Program-made: the position numbers and the translations under genes | Shown: piece after piece, positions 8,893-16,237 of the stretch | Layout of the letters: each line of letters opens with the position of its first letter | Position numbering within the stretch: the first letter of the stretch is position 1 | Source: Kibdelosporangium philippinense | GTDB taxonomy: Bacteria > Actinomycetota > Actinomycetes > Mycobacteriales > Pseudonocardiaceae | DNA length: 64,000 bases | NCBI RefSeq assembly: GCF_021390435.2 | Contig: NZ_JAJVCN010000002.1 | Coordinates: 1,240,001 to 1,304,000 of the forward strand | Direction of reading: 5' to 3' | The notes under the pieces: generated by a model | The model's database searches: none | Seen by the model: the letters and a program-made list of their open reading frames with translations, nothing else | Told to the model about the DNA's origin: nothing

Positions 8893-9789
8893 ATGTCCGT
8901 CCGCGTCTGGCGGCCTGGGTACGCGCTTGACCTGGGTTCCGTCCTCGCCCCATTGCGCAGGGGCAGCGGCGACCCCACGTACGGCCAGACGCCCGGCGGC
9001 GCGGTGTTCCGCGCGTCGAGCACGCCGGACGGGCCAGGCACGTTGGCCATCCGTCGCGTGGGCGACGAAGTACACGCCGAAGCCTGGGGCGAGGGCGCCT
9101 CGTGGCTCCTGGACGGTCTTCCCGCGCTATTGGGCGACTTGGACGACGACACGGACTTCCAAGCGCACCATGACCTCGTCGCCGAAGCGCGCCGACGGAT
9201 GCCCGGTCTGCGACTCGGGAGCACGCGGCGCGTATGGGACGCGCTCTTCCCCGCGATCCTTGAGCAGAAGGTCACCGGTAAGGAAGCGTGGCGCACGTGG
9301 CGTGAGCTGTGTCGTCGTTACGGCACGGTCGCATCAGGGCCGATGCAGCTGTGGGTGCCACCGACGCCACGCGCGCTGATGGCGATGACGGACTGGCAGT
9401 GGCACAAGGCCGGTTTGGACGGTGCCCGCCGCCGTGCGTTGATCGCGGCGGCCCAAGTCGCTGACCGCCTTGAGAAAGCAGCCTCACTGAAAGGCGCCGA
9501 AGGCCGCGCGCTGCTCAGGAAAGTCCCAGGGATCGGCGTGTGGACGGCCGCTGAGGTCGCCCAGCGAGCCTGGGGCGATCCCGACGCGGTGAGCTTCGGT
9601 GACTTCCACATCGCCGGAAACGTCGGGTATGCCTTGACAGGCAAGCCTTTGGACGACGCGGGCATGCATGAAGTCCTCGCACCTTATGCGCCACAACGGC
9701 AACGGGCCGTGCGCTACATCGAAGCGGCCGGAATCACCAAGCCCCGGCGCGGTCCCCGTTTCTCGCCGCGTGACTACCGCGCGATGTAG
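8893..9789 (+). CDS. DNA-3-methyladenine glycosylase 2 (AlkA-like)
   Basis: This 298-residue base-excision repair enzyme would remove alkylated purines from DNA. The C-terminal half has the helix-hairpin-helix (LLRKVPGIGVWTAAEVAQRA) followed by the catalytic aspartate context DAVSFGDFHIAG, as in AlkA. The N-terminal domain is the AlkA-type extra sheet. No Cys cluster for an iron-sulfur centre is visible, which separates it from EndoIII. The start is ATG 8893, seven bases after TAGGGT (8880-8885). It is divergent from manC and overlaps the NUDIX gene tail to tail by 56 bases. It has no counterpart at this place in M. tuberculosis. Confidence 0.85.
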   Translation: MSVRVWRPGYALDLGSVLAPLRRGSGDPTYGQTPGGAVFRASSTPDGPGTLAIRRVGDEVHAEAWGEGASWLLDGLPALLGDLDDDTDFQAHHDLVAEARRRMPGLRLGSTRRVWDALFPAILEQKVTGKEAWRTWRELCRRYGTVASGPMQLWVPPTPRALMAMTDWQWHKAGLDGARRRALIAAAQVADRLEKAASLKGAEGRALLRKVPGIGVWTAAEVAQRAWGDPDAVSFGDFHIAGNVGYALTGKPLDDAGMHEVLAPYAPQRQRAVRYIEAAGITKPRRGPRFSPRDYRAM

Positions 9790-10297
9790 CCAGATTGATC
9801 ATCGGAAGCAGCTCGTCGTTCGGTACTTCGCTGACGTCCCACCAACGCAGGTCGTCGGACTCGTCACTGCGCACCGGCTGAGCGCCCGCGGGAGCGTGCA
9901 CCGCGAAACGAACGTCGAAATGCCTTGTCGGCACGCCCAAAGAACACGTGATCGGGTGAACTTCGAGATGAACGGGAACAGGGTCGATGGTCAGTCCGTC
10001 GATTCCGGACTCTTCGGTCGCTTCGCGGAGCGCGGCGCCCGCGAGCGTCTCGTCGGACGGCTCGCAGTGGCCGCCGAGCTGCAACCATTTGCCGACCCTT
10101 GGATGCAGGGTGAGCAGGACTTTGTCGCCGTCGAGGACCACGGCTGACGCGGTGATGTGCCCAGCCGCGCACGAGCGATCGCAGGAATCCTCGCGCGCGG
10201 CAAGGAAACCCAGATAGGCCTGGCGCAGCGACTCCTGGTTGGGATCACCCGGCGCCCAGTCCCCGAGCACGGTCAAAGCATCAGCGTGTACACCCAC
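9734..10297 (-). CDS. NUDIX hydrolase
   Basis: A 187-residue cytoplasmic pyrophosphohydrolase; the substrate is unknown (a nucleotide-sugar or oxidised nucleotide are usual). The Nudix helix is GGHCEPSDETLAGAALREATEESGI split here as GGHCEPSDE and ALREATEESG: the R-E-x2-E-E-x-G half is intact, whereas the first Gly is displaced, as in a recurrent actinobacterial subgroup. Before it are ASAVVLDGDKVLL and the WLQLGG strand. The start is GTG 10297, eight bases after TAAGGT (leaderless), giving a divergent promoter pair with the gene at 10344. The 3' end overlaps the AlkA-like gene by 56 bases on the opposite strand, so the tail RNGDRAGAW may be a consequence of drift. Confidence 0.8.
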   Translation of the reverse strand: MGVHADALTVLGDWAPGDPNQESLRQAYLGFLAAREDSCDRSCAAGHITASAVVLDGDKVLLTLHPRVGKWLQLGGHCEPSDETLAGAALREATEESGIDGLTIDPVPVHLEVHPITCSLGVPTRHFDVRFAVHAPAGAQPVRSDESDDLRWWDVSEVPNDELLPMINLATSRGSHAARNGDRAGAW

Positions 10298-10343
10298 AGT
10301 GGAGAACCTTAATTCACGTGACGGCGGCCATATCGTGGACATC

Positions 10344-10670
10344 GTGACACTGGTGAAGAAAGGTTCCCGATACCTGGCCATCGACGGAGTGGAATACCGC
10401 TGGCGGCTGCGTGGCCGCCCGACCTACAGCCAGGCGAATGCCTGGGCACCAATGACATTCGCGGTCGAACTGGCCGAGACACCGGGCACGACGTTGGTCG
10501 TGACGACAAACCAGGCGCACCCGAGCAACTGGGTCGGCGCGCCAGCGCGCCCGGTCCTGCCTGGTCACGTCGCCCGCGCGGTCCGGGCCGCGCTCGCCGG
10601 AGGCTGGCAACCAGCCAACCCCGGCAAGCCGTTCATGCTCGATCAGTCCGAGGGTTTCACAGCTCCATGA
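10344..10670 (+). CDS. Conserved hypothetical protein
   Basis: A 108-residue cytoplasmic protein without signal or membrane segments. It opens VTLVKKGSRYLAIDGVEYRWRLRGRP and looks like a small beta-rich fold with conserved Trp residues (NAWAPMTFAVE, NWVGAPARPVLPGHV). I do not know its function; similar short proteins occur singly in Pseudonocardiales. GTG 10344 is chosen because TATCGT (10331-10336) lies seven bases upstream, the leaderless pattern. It overlaps the 3' end of fbiB by 14 bases on the other strand. Confidence 0.6.
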   Translation: MTLVKKGSRYLAIDGVEYRWRLRGRPTYSQANAWAPMTFAVELAETPGTTLVVTTNQAHPSNWVGAPARPVLPGHVARAVRAALAGGWQPANPGKPFMLDQSEGFTAP

Positions 10671-11994
10671 ACGCGTCGGCTGGATCGCGCGGCGGGCGTG
10701 GCGTGAGTGGGCCGTCGGTCGGATAGCCGACCGCGACCGCGCCAAGCGGCTCCCATTCCGCAGGCAGCCCAAGGACTTCACGTACGACGGGCGCGCAGAA
10801 GATCGTCGACGAAACCCAGCAAGATCCGATGCCCTCGGCCGCCAACGCGACCAAAAGACCCTGCACAGCCGCGCCACCGGCGATGGTGAACATCGTCCGC
10901 TCAGCCTGTGACCGTTGCGGGTCCGGATACGTATGTGCGCCTTCGCGTACCAGGAAAGGGAGAATGATTTCCTTGGCCCCGTAAAGCAGATCGCCGCGGC
11001 GGACGCGGCGGTCGATCCGCTCGGCCGACCAGCCGTCGTTAGCGAGGTCGGCGCGCCATTGCGCCCGCATCGCGTCAAGGAGTTCCTTGCGGCGCTCCTT
11101 GACGTGCACAAACCGGACCGGACGCGTGTGGTGCGGAGCGGGCGCGGTCAGCGCGACGCCCACTGCCTTACGAATCGCGTCCTCGGGAATGGGTTCGTCG
11201 GTGTAGAAGCGGGCCGATCGGCGCATCAGAACGGCTTCGGATCGCCCTTGCGCCAACGACTCTTCCGTACCAAGCCGGAACAGGTCCTGTTCGAGAGGAC
11301 GGATCAAGTCAGCGGCCGTCGACCCGTCATCGGTCACCGACAACCCGCGAAGGACGGCCACGGGAACGCCGCCGGTCTTGCCTTTGACCAGGTCGGCGGC
11401 TGCTGCGATCTCGTCGGCGACCGCGACCTCGGTGACGACGAGTTCGTTGCCCTGCCGGTCAATCTGGCCCGCGTATTTGTGCAGAACGGTCAAACCGGAT
11501 GATCCGATGGCCGCGTCGGTCTGGCCGACGCGCCACGCACGGCCCATGGTGTCGGTGATCACGACGGCCACATCCACGCCGAGGCGAGCGTGAATCCCCT
11601 TACGCAGAGCCAAAGCTGACGCGTCTGGGTTTTCCGGCAGCAGGGCGAGCTCGTCACCGGCCACATTGGACGCGTCAATCCCGGACGCCGCCTGCACGAT
11701 GCCGAGCTTGTTCTCGGTGATCAGCGTGCGGTTGATGCGCGCGACAACCCGCACGGCCTCGGCTTCGACCAACCGGCGGCGCTCGGCGTCACGGGCGTCG
11801 GCGTCGGCGGGGACCGTGACCAGTCGACCCTCGACTTTGGACACGACTTTGCTCGTCACCACGAGCACATCGCCATCCTGCAACCAAGGCGCAGCGTCAG
11901 CGATGGCACCGGCCAGATCGTCCCCAGGCCGGAACTCCGGCAACCCGGTCACAGCCTTGACGGTGATGTCACCGCCGCGAGCGTGATCGCTCAT
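10657..11994 (-). CDS. fbiB: Bifunctional F420 biosynthesis protein FbiB
   Basis: It finishes coenzyme F420. The N-terminal 250 residues are the gamma-glutamyl ligase (CofE) that adds glutamates to F420-0 (VTGLPEFRPGDDLA, GDVLVVTSKVVSKVEGR, VVITDTMGRAWRVGQTDAAIG), and the C-terminal 190 residues are an FMN-binding nitroreductase fold (MRRSARFYTDEPIPEDAI, PHHTRPVRFVHV, GIGSCWVSSTIF) that in mycobacteria reduces dehydro-F420-0. At 445 residues it has the full mycobacterial two-domain length. ATG 11994 overlaps the fbiA stop by four bases, so the pair is an operon. F420 supports many reductases in this order. Confidence 0.93.
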   Translation of the reverse strand: MSDHARGGDITVKAVTGLPEFRPGDDLAGAIADAAPWLQDGDVLVVTSKVVSKVEGRLVTVPADADARDAERRRLVEAEAVRVVARINRTLITENKLGIVQAASGIDASNVAGDELALLPENPDASALALRKGIHARLGVDVAVVITDTMGRAWRVGQTDAAIGSSGLTVLHKYAGQIDRQGNELVVTEVAVADEIAAAADLVKGKTGGVPVAVLRGLSVTDDGSTAADLIRPLEQDLFRLGTEESLAQGRSEAVLMRRSARFYTDEPIPEDAIRKAVGVALTAPAPHHTRPVRFVHVKERRKELLDAMRAQWRADLANDGWSAERIDRRVRRGDLLYGAKEIILPFLVREGAHTYPDPQRSQAERTMFTIAGGAAVQGLLVALAAEGIGSCWVSSTIFCAPVVREVLGLPAEWEPLGAVAVGYPTDGPLTPRPPRDPADAFMEL

Positions 11995-12977
11995 GCGTCC
12001 AACCCTGCCATTTCAAACGCCGCGCGAACCATCTCCGCCGTCGCGTCCACATCGCTCATCAACAACGGAACAGCCCGAACCGCGACCCCGGGAACATCGG
12101 CGGCCTCGCCGGTGTGCACGAGCCACGCGTCGAGCACGCCGTCATCAGAGCACTGCCGCGACCCGTAATACCGGCCGACAGCCTGCGAACTGGTCTCGAC
12201 GCCGATAGCGGTCAGGCATGCGTCAGCCATGCCCCGCAACGGTTTCCCGCCAATGATCGGCGAAACCCCGACAACCATCCCGGCCGTCTTACGGATCGCC
12301 TCCCGCAACCCAGGGACAGCGAGCACGGTCCCGACGCTGACCACCGGGTTGGACGGCGCGAACAACACGACGTCCGCCTCGCTGATCGCGTCAAGCACAC
12401 CGGGACCCGGCTCGGCCTCCTCGGCACCGACGGGGACGATCGACTGCGCGGGCAGTTTGGCCTGGTAGCGCACCCACCACTCCTGGAAGTGGATCGCCTT
12501 GCGATCTTCCTCCGGGATGTCGACGACCACGTGCGTCTCGACCCGGTCGTCGGTCATCGGCAGCAACCGGACACCCGGCTTCCACCGATCACACAACGCC
12601 TCAGTCACCGCTGACAGCGGATACCCGGCGCGCAGCATGCGCGTGCGCACCAGGTGTGTCGCGATGTCCTTGTCCCCGAGCCCGAACCAGTCAGGGTCAG
12701 CGCCGTACTTGGCCAGCTGCTCCTTGACGACCCACGTCTCGCCCTGCTGGCCCCAGCCGCGTTCGGTGTCGATCCCGCCGCCCAGGGTGTACATGCACGT
12801 GTCCAGGTCGGGACAGATCCGCAGGCCGTGCATCCACACATCGTCACCGGTGTTCACCACCGCGGTGATCTCGTGCTCGGACTCACCCGGCCCGACGGCC
12901 GGAAGCCCAAGCAGTTTCTTGACGCCAAGCAGGAACCGAGCTCCGCCGACCCCGCCAACAACCACGACGACCTTCAC
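11991..12977 (-). CDS. fbiA: 2-phospho-L-lactate transferase (CofD/FbiA)
   Basis: It transfers a phospholactyl-type group (phosphoenolpyruvyl in mycobacteria) from a GDP-activated donor to Fo, making (dehydro-)F420-0. The N-terminus MKVVVVVGGVGGARFLLGVK is the family nucleotide-binding loop; VVNTGDDVWMHGLRICPDLDT and LFAPSNPVVSVGTVLAVPG are further CofD signatures. The product is 328 residues, the family length. GTG 12977 is chosen since it gives the conserved N-terminus and follows an AAGGAT box by seven bases. It is co-transcribed with fbiB (four-base overlap). Between it and the upstream SDR lies repeat A2. Confidence 0.93.
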   Translation of the reverse strand: MKVVVVVGGVGGARFLLGVKKLLGLPAVGPGESEHEITAVVNTGDDVWMHGLRICPDLDTCMYTLGGGIDTERGWGQQGETWVVKEQLAKYGADPDWFGLGDKDIATHLVRTRMLRAGYPLSAVTEALCDRWKPGVRLLPMTDDRVETHVVVDIPEEDRKAIHFQEWWVRYQAKLPAQSIVPVGAEEAEPGPGVLDAISEADVVLFAPSNPVVSVGTVLAVPGLREAIRKTAGMVVGVSPIIGGKPLRGMADACLTAIGVETSSQAVGRYYGSRQCSDDGVLDAWLVHTGEAADVPGVAVRAVPLLMSDVDATAEMVRAAFEMAGLDA

Positions 12978-13030
12978 GGAATCGATCCTTGCACGGACCA
13001 CCACCCCCGTGCCGAACGCCCTGGTCACAC

Positions 13031-13076
13031 CTCGTGAGTGGTTAGGAGGGTTAGAACGCGTATAACCACTCACGAG
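13031..13076. repeat. Repeat family A, copy 2
   Basis: CTCGTGAGTGGTTA (13031-13044) pairs with TAACCACTCACGAG (13063-13076); the inner loop is partly degenerate. On the minus strand its sequence is read as the final nine codons and the TAA stop of the SDR gene. It lies between SDR and fbiA on the same strand, so it likely separates the two transcripts. Confidence 0.8.
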
Positions 13077-13785
13077 AATTGATGTGGGCGGGCCTGCTGG
13101 TCACGTAGGCAACCAGATCCCCAAGCTCCTCGGCAGCCAGGATGCCCGCCTGCGAGATCCAGTTGTCCAGCATCTCGCCAGCCTCGCCCGTGATGCCCGC
13201 CCGGAGCTCGCTTTCCACCAGGCCAGGCTCGATATTGGTGACCCGGACCCCAGGCGGCCCGAGCTCCGCCCGCAAGGACTTCGACAGGTACGTCACAGCG
13301 GCCTTGGTGGCCCCATAGACGGCGTAGTCCGGGAAGAACTCGTGGGCCCCGATGGACGAGATGCTCACCAAGTCCGCGTGCCCCGAAGCCGTCAGGTCCG
13401 GAGTGAAAGCCCGCAACACCCGAAGCACTCCGGTCACGTTGACGTCGATCATCTGCTGCCAGTCCGAGAACGGAGCCGAGGTGATCGCCTGGGGGATCGT
13501 CACCCCGGCGTTGTTCACCACAAGGCCGACCCGGCCGAAAGCCTCGTGCACAGCAGTCACCGCCGCGTCGACCGACGAGGACGAAGTGATGTCCGTCGTC
13601 ACAGTAAGCGCTTTCCCGCCATTGGCCTGGATCTTCTCGGCGACTTCGGCAAGACGGGAAGTACGGCGGGCAAGCAAAGCCACTCGAGCGCCACTCGCGG
13701 CCAACGAGGCAGCGATCGCGGCGCCGATTCCACTCGCCGCACCGGTCACAACGGCGGTTCGTCCAGCAAGGTTCTCGTATGTCAT
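13051..13785 (-). CDS. Short-chain dehydrogenase/reductase
   Basis: A 244-residue classical SDR, NAD(P)(H)-dependent, soluble. Cofactor loop VVTGAASGIGAAI, structural LVVNNAGVTIP, catalytic Ser in VSISSIGAHEFF, and YGATKAA with the catalytic Tyr and Lys. An Arg pair (ARRTSRL) after the second strand suggests NADP(H) preference (inference). The substrate is unknown. The last residues NSREWLYAF are encoded by repeat A2, so the natural C-terminus may have been replaced. It diverges from the XRE/MmyB regulator at 13888 with about 100 bases between, the usual layout in which such a regulator controls the adjacent SDR. Confidence 0.85.
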   Translation of the reverse strand: MTYENLAGRTAVVTGAASGIGAAIAASLAASGARVALLARRTSRLAEVAEKIQANGGKALTVTTDITSSSSVDAAVTAVHEAFGRVGLVVNNAGVTIPQAITSAPFSDWQQMIDVNVTGVLRVLRAFTPDLTASGHADLVSISSIGAHEFFPDYAVYGATKAAVTYLSKSLRAELGPPGVRVTNIEPGLVESELRAGITGEAGEMLDNWISQAGILAAEELGDLVAYVTSRPAHINSREWLYAF

Positions 13786-13887
13786 GGCAACGACACTGCC
13801 GCCGCGCCAAGCGGGGTACGAGGCCCGCGTTTAACTGGTTCTGCCAGGGCCACCCTTCCACCGCACGATCGATGCACACTGGGTCAC

Positions 13888-14772
13888 GTGAGCAAAGAGC
13901 TGGGTGAGTTCCTCCGGACCAGACGCGCGCGCATCACGCCGGAAGAAGTGGGGTTCCCGCGCGTCGGCCGCCGCCGCGTTCCCGGTTTGCGCCGGGACGA
14001 ACTGGCCAGGCTCGCGGGTGTCAGCGTCGAGTACTACACCCGGCTTGAACAGGGGCGGAGCCCCAATGTCTCCGAGTCTGTTCTGGACGCTGTCGGCAAC
14101 GCCTTGTGCCTGAACGAAACCGAGCGAGACCACCTGCGTATCCTGGTGCGCCCCACGCGGCGCGCGCGCCCGTCGCCGCGCGGGGCCACACCAAAGGTCC
14201 GGCCCGCGGTTCAGATGGTGCTCGACCAGATGGACCGGATACCCGCGTTCGTTTTCGGGCCCAACCTCGATGTTCTCGCGTGGAACCGGCTCGGTGACGC
14301 GCTCATCGGGTTCTCGTTGATCGAGAGTCCCAACATGTGCCGGGGGATTTTTCTCGATCCGGCAGCCAAGGATTTCTATCCACAGTGGTCATGTGCCGCT
14401 GAGGACACCGTCGCCGTGCTGCGGTGGATGGCCACGCGCAATCCCGCCGAACCCGGGCTTGCTTCGCTGATCGGGGAGTTGTCCATCCACAGCAGGGAGT
14501 TTCGTGAGCTGTGGGCCAAGCACAACGTCAAGGAGAAGTCGTTCGGCGGCAAGCTGATGAATCATCCGATCGTCGGTGCGCTTGACCTGGCTTACGAGAG
14601 TTTCCCGCCGCCCGGTGAACCCGACATGGTTCTCGTCACGTACGTGGCGACGCCGGGTTCACCGACAGCCGACAAGCTCTCGCTGCTGGCCAGTTGGTCA
14701 CAGCCAGAACATGAACGTGTTGCGGCCGAGCGCGGCGGCGTAGCTCGATCCGCCGACCGCGTCGAAGATTGA
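13888..14772 (+). CDS. XRE-family regulator with MmyB-like ligand domain
   Basis: A 294-residue transcription factor. Residues about 1-75 form a helix-turn-helix (VPGLRRDELARLAGVSVEYY, then TRLEQGRSPNVSESVLDAV); the rest is an MmyB-like PAS-type domain that in this family binds fatty-acid-like ligands (FGPNLDVLAWNRLGDALIG, TYVATPGSPTADKLSLLASW). It should control the divergent SDR. The start is GTG 13888, seven bases after CACACT; the frame is open far upstream but that part lies over the SDR on the other strand. Its 3' end overlaps the M50 protease gene by 75 bases, tail to tail. Confidence 0.88.
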   Translation: MSKELGEFLRTRRARITPEEVGFPRVGRRRVPGLRRDELARLAGVSVEYYTRLEQGRSPNVSESVLDAVGNALCLNETERDHLRILVRPTRRARPSPRGATPKVRPAVQMVLDQMDRIPAFVFGPNLDVLAWNRLGDALIGFSLIESPNMCRGIFLDPAAKDFYPQWSCAAEDTVAVLRWMATRNPAEPGLASLIGELSIHSREFRELWAKHNVKEKSFGGKLMNHPIVGALDLAYESFPPPGEPDMVLVTYVATPGSPTADKLSLLASWSQPEHERVAAERGGVARSADRVED

Positions 14773-15453
14773 CGAAACCAGCTCGTAGAACGCGCTGCCG
14801 ACACCGGGAAGGCCGATCAGGCACGCGAACAGGATCAGCGGCGCCCACTGCGCCGCTTTGTGGCCGAACACCTGGGTTTTGTACGACAGGTACGGCTGGA
14901 TCGCGCCCCAGCCGTCCAGTCCGGGGATGGGCAGGATGTTCAGCAGGAAGGCGAAGATCTGCAGGAAGGCCAAAAAGGACAGTCCGGCGGACAGTGGCGT
15001 CAACTCGCCAGGCATGAACAGGGCCACTGAAAGGGTCAGCAAAATACCAAGGAACAGGTTGGTCAGCGGCCCGGCCAGCGACACCCATGACTCGACGCGC
15101 TTGGTGCGCAACGCGTGGTGGTTGATCCACACCGCACCGCCAGGCAACGGGATTCCGCCGATCAGCAGGAAGATCAGCGGCAGCACGATACTCAGCAACG
15201 GGTCAGTGTACCGGCGGATGTCCAGCGTCAGGTAGCCCTTCCACCGCACCTCACGGTCGCCGCCACGGTATGCCACGAACGCGTGCCCGAACTCGTGCAG
15301 GCAGAGTGACACCGCCCAGCCACCGAGAACGAGGATCACCACACCTGCGGTGTATGCGAATTCACTCTCCAGAATGGTCAGCACGCCGCCGCCGATGGTG
15401 GCCGCGAGCAGGGCGAGGAACAGTGGACTTGGACGAGTGTCTTGTCTCCGCAC
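14698..15453 (-). CDS. Site-2-protease-type M50 membrane metalloprotease
   Basis: An integral membrane protein of 251 residues with about six helices. Zinc motif HEFGH lies in an early helix (LCLHEFGHAFVAYRGG) and the second metal region is LLNILPIPGLDGWG, matching the N-P-x-P-x-x-D pattern of S2P enzymes. It lacks PDZ or CBS domains. Such proteins cut membrane-embedded anti-sigma factors or similar substrates; no partner is visible nearby. GTG 15453 follows CACACT by six bases. It is divergent from whiB2, and they share a 159-base control region. Confidence 0.85.
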   Translation of the reverse strand: MRRQDTRPSPLFLALLAATIGGGVLTILESEFAYTAGVVILVLGGWAVSLCLHEFGHAFVAYRGGDREVRWKGYLTLDIRRYTDPLLSIVLPLIFLLIGGIPLPGGAVWINHHALRTKRVESWVSLAGPLTNLFLGILLTLSVALFMPGELTPLSAGLSFLAFLQIFAFLLNILPIPGLDGWGAIQPYLSYKTQVFGHKAAQWAPLILFACLIGLPGVGSAFYELVSSIFDAVGGSSYAAALGRNTFMFWL

Positions 15454-15557
15454 GACTCCAGTGTGTCATCGAAAGAGATCCACCTACTGTCCGCCGCCTG
15501 TCGATCCACTTCACCCGATCGGGCAAAGAACCGGACTTTCCTCGGCAAATACCCGTC

Positions 15558-15569
15558 ACCCACGTGGGT
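15558..15569. promoter_or_regulatory. Perfect 12-bp palindrome upstream of whiB2
   Basis: ACCCACGTGGGT ends seven bases before the -35 box of the whiB2 promoter, centred near -48. That is the normal position for an activator site. The regulator is unknown. Confidence 0.5.
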
Positions 15570-15576
15570 ACTTCGC

Positions 15577-15605
15577 TTGACCGGCCGGGACTACACAGGT
15601 GTAAT
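15577..15605 (+). promoter_or_regulatory. whiB2 promoter
   Basis: TTGACC (15577-15582), a 17-base spacer, and TGTAAT (15600-15605) form a good vegetative promoter. Predicted transcription starts at about 15612, directly before ATG 15613. Confidence 0.6.
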
Positions 15606-15612
15606 CACAGAG

Positions 15613-15999
15613 ATGTCATTCGCCGAATGGGAGGGCGGGTGGCGTCCGCCAACCGGGGAGTGGAAGGCGGGGAGGTGGACGGACATGATGGCCGACGAAG
15701 GGGACCGAGTCGTGGAGTGGGGGGACGCGCCGACTGAGGATCTGGGCGTCCTGGTACATCTCTTCGACACGGCGGAGGACGAGCAGGAGTGGCAGGAGCG
15801 CGCCCTGTGCGCGCAAACCGACCCTGAGGCGTTCTTCCCAGAGAAGGGCGGATCGACAAGAGAGGCCAAGCGGATCTGTCAGGGCTGCGAGGTCCGTTCC
15901 GAGTGCCTCGAGTACGCGCTCGGGCACGACGAACGCTTCGGCATTTGGGGCGGGCTGTCCGAACGGGAGCGCCGCAAGCTGAAGAAACGCGTGGTCTAG
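15613..15999 (+). CDS. whiB2: WhiB2/WhmD family iron-sulfur regulator
   Basis: A Wbl transcription factor controlling cell division and sporulation septation, together with SigA/HrdB-type RNA polymerase. It has the four cluster cysteines at 66, 89, 92 and 98 (with the start used here), the Wbl Trp turn FGIWGGLSERER, and the basic tail RRKLKKRVV. The core from WQERALCAQTDPEAFFPEKGG is almost the same as mycobacterial WhiB2. ATG 15613 fits a leaderless transcript from the promoter just upstream; ATG 15685, preceded by GGAGG, would give a 104-residue protein nearer to WhiB2 length. Both may be used. It is divergent from the M50 gene. Confidence 0.92.
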   Translation: MSFAEWEGGWRPPTGEWKAGRWTDMMADEGDRVVEWGDAPTEDLGVLVHLFDTAEDEQEWQERALCAQTDPEAFFPEKGGSTREAKRICQGCEVRSECLEYALGHDERFGIWGGLSERERRKLKKRVV

Positions 16000-16047
16000 G
16001 TCGTGTTTCTGCTACCCGATCGATGAGAGCGGGGATCGGGGCGGTTC

Positions 16048-16126
16048 CTGGCGTCGCCGCGGCGACGCCGCGAATACTGGTTGTCTTTGGGCGTTGCCGC
16101 GGTGGCGCCAGGGGCCGTATCCGGCC
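16048..16126 (+). terminator. Hairpin cluster after whiB2
   Basis: GGCGTCGCCGCGGCGACGCC (about 16048-16067) is a perfect 20-base palindrome, and GGGGCC-GTATCC-GGCCCC follows at about 16109-16126. Together they can end the whiB2 transcript. The remaining bases up to 16237 hold no gene I can support. Confidence 0.5.
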
Positions 16127-16237
16127 CCGCTATCGCGATCGTGGCAGCAGAAACGCGGCCTTGGCGGCGATTTCGCGGGATGCGTGCGTACGGTGTCTGC
16201 TCGCGACCAGGTGAGTAGAGGCCGACGGAGGTAGCCG

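Noticed and set aside
13084..13887. Upstream extension of the XRE/MmyB regulator frame
   Set aside because: It covers the SDR on the other strand and has no family-like sequence; GTG 13888 gives the normal N-terminus.
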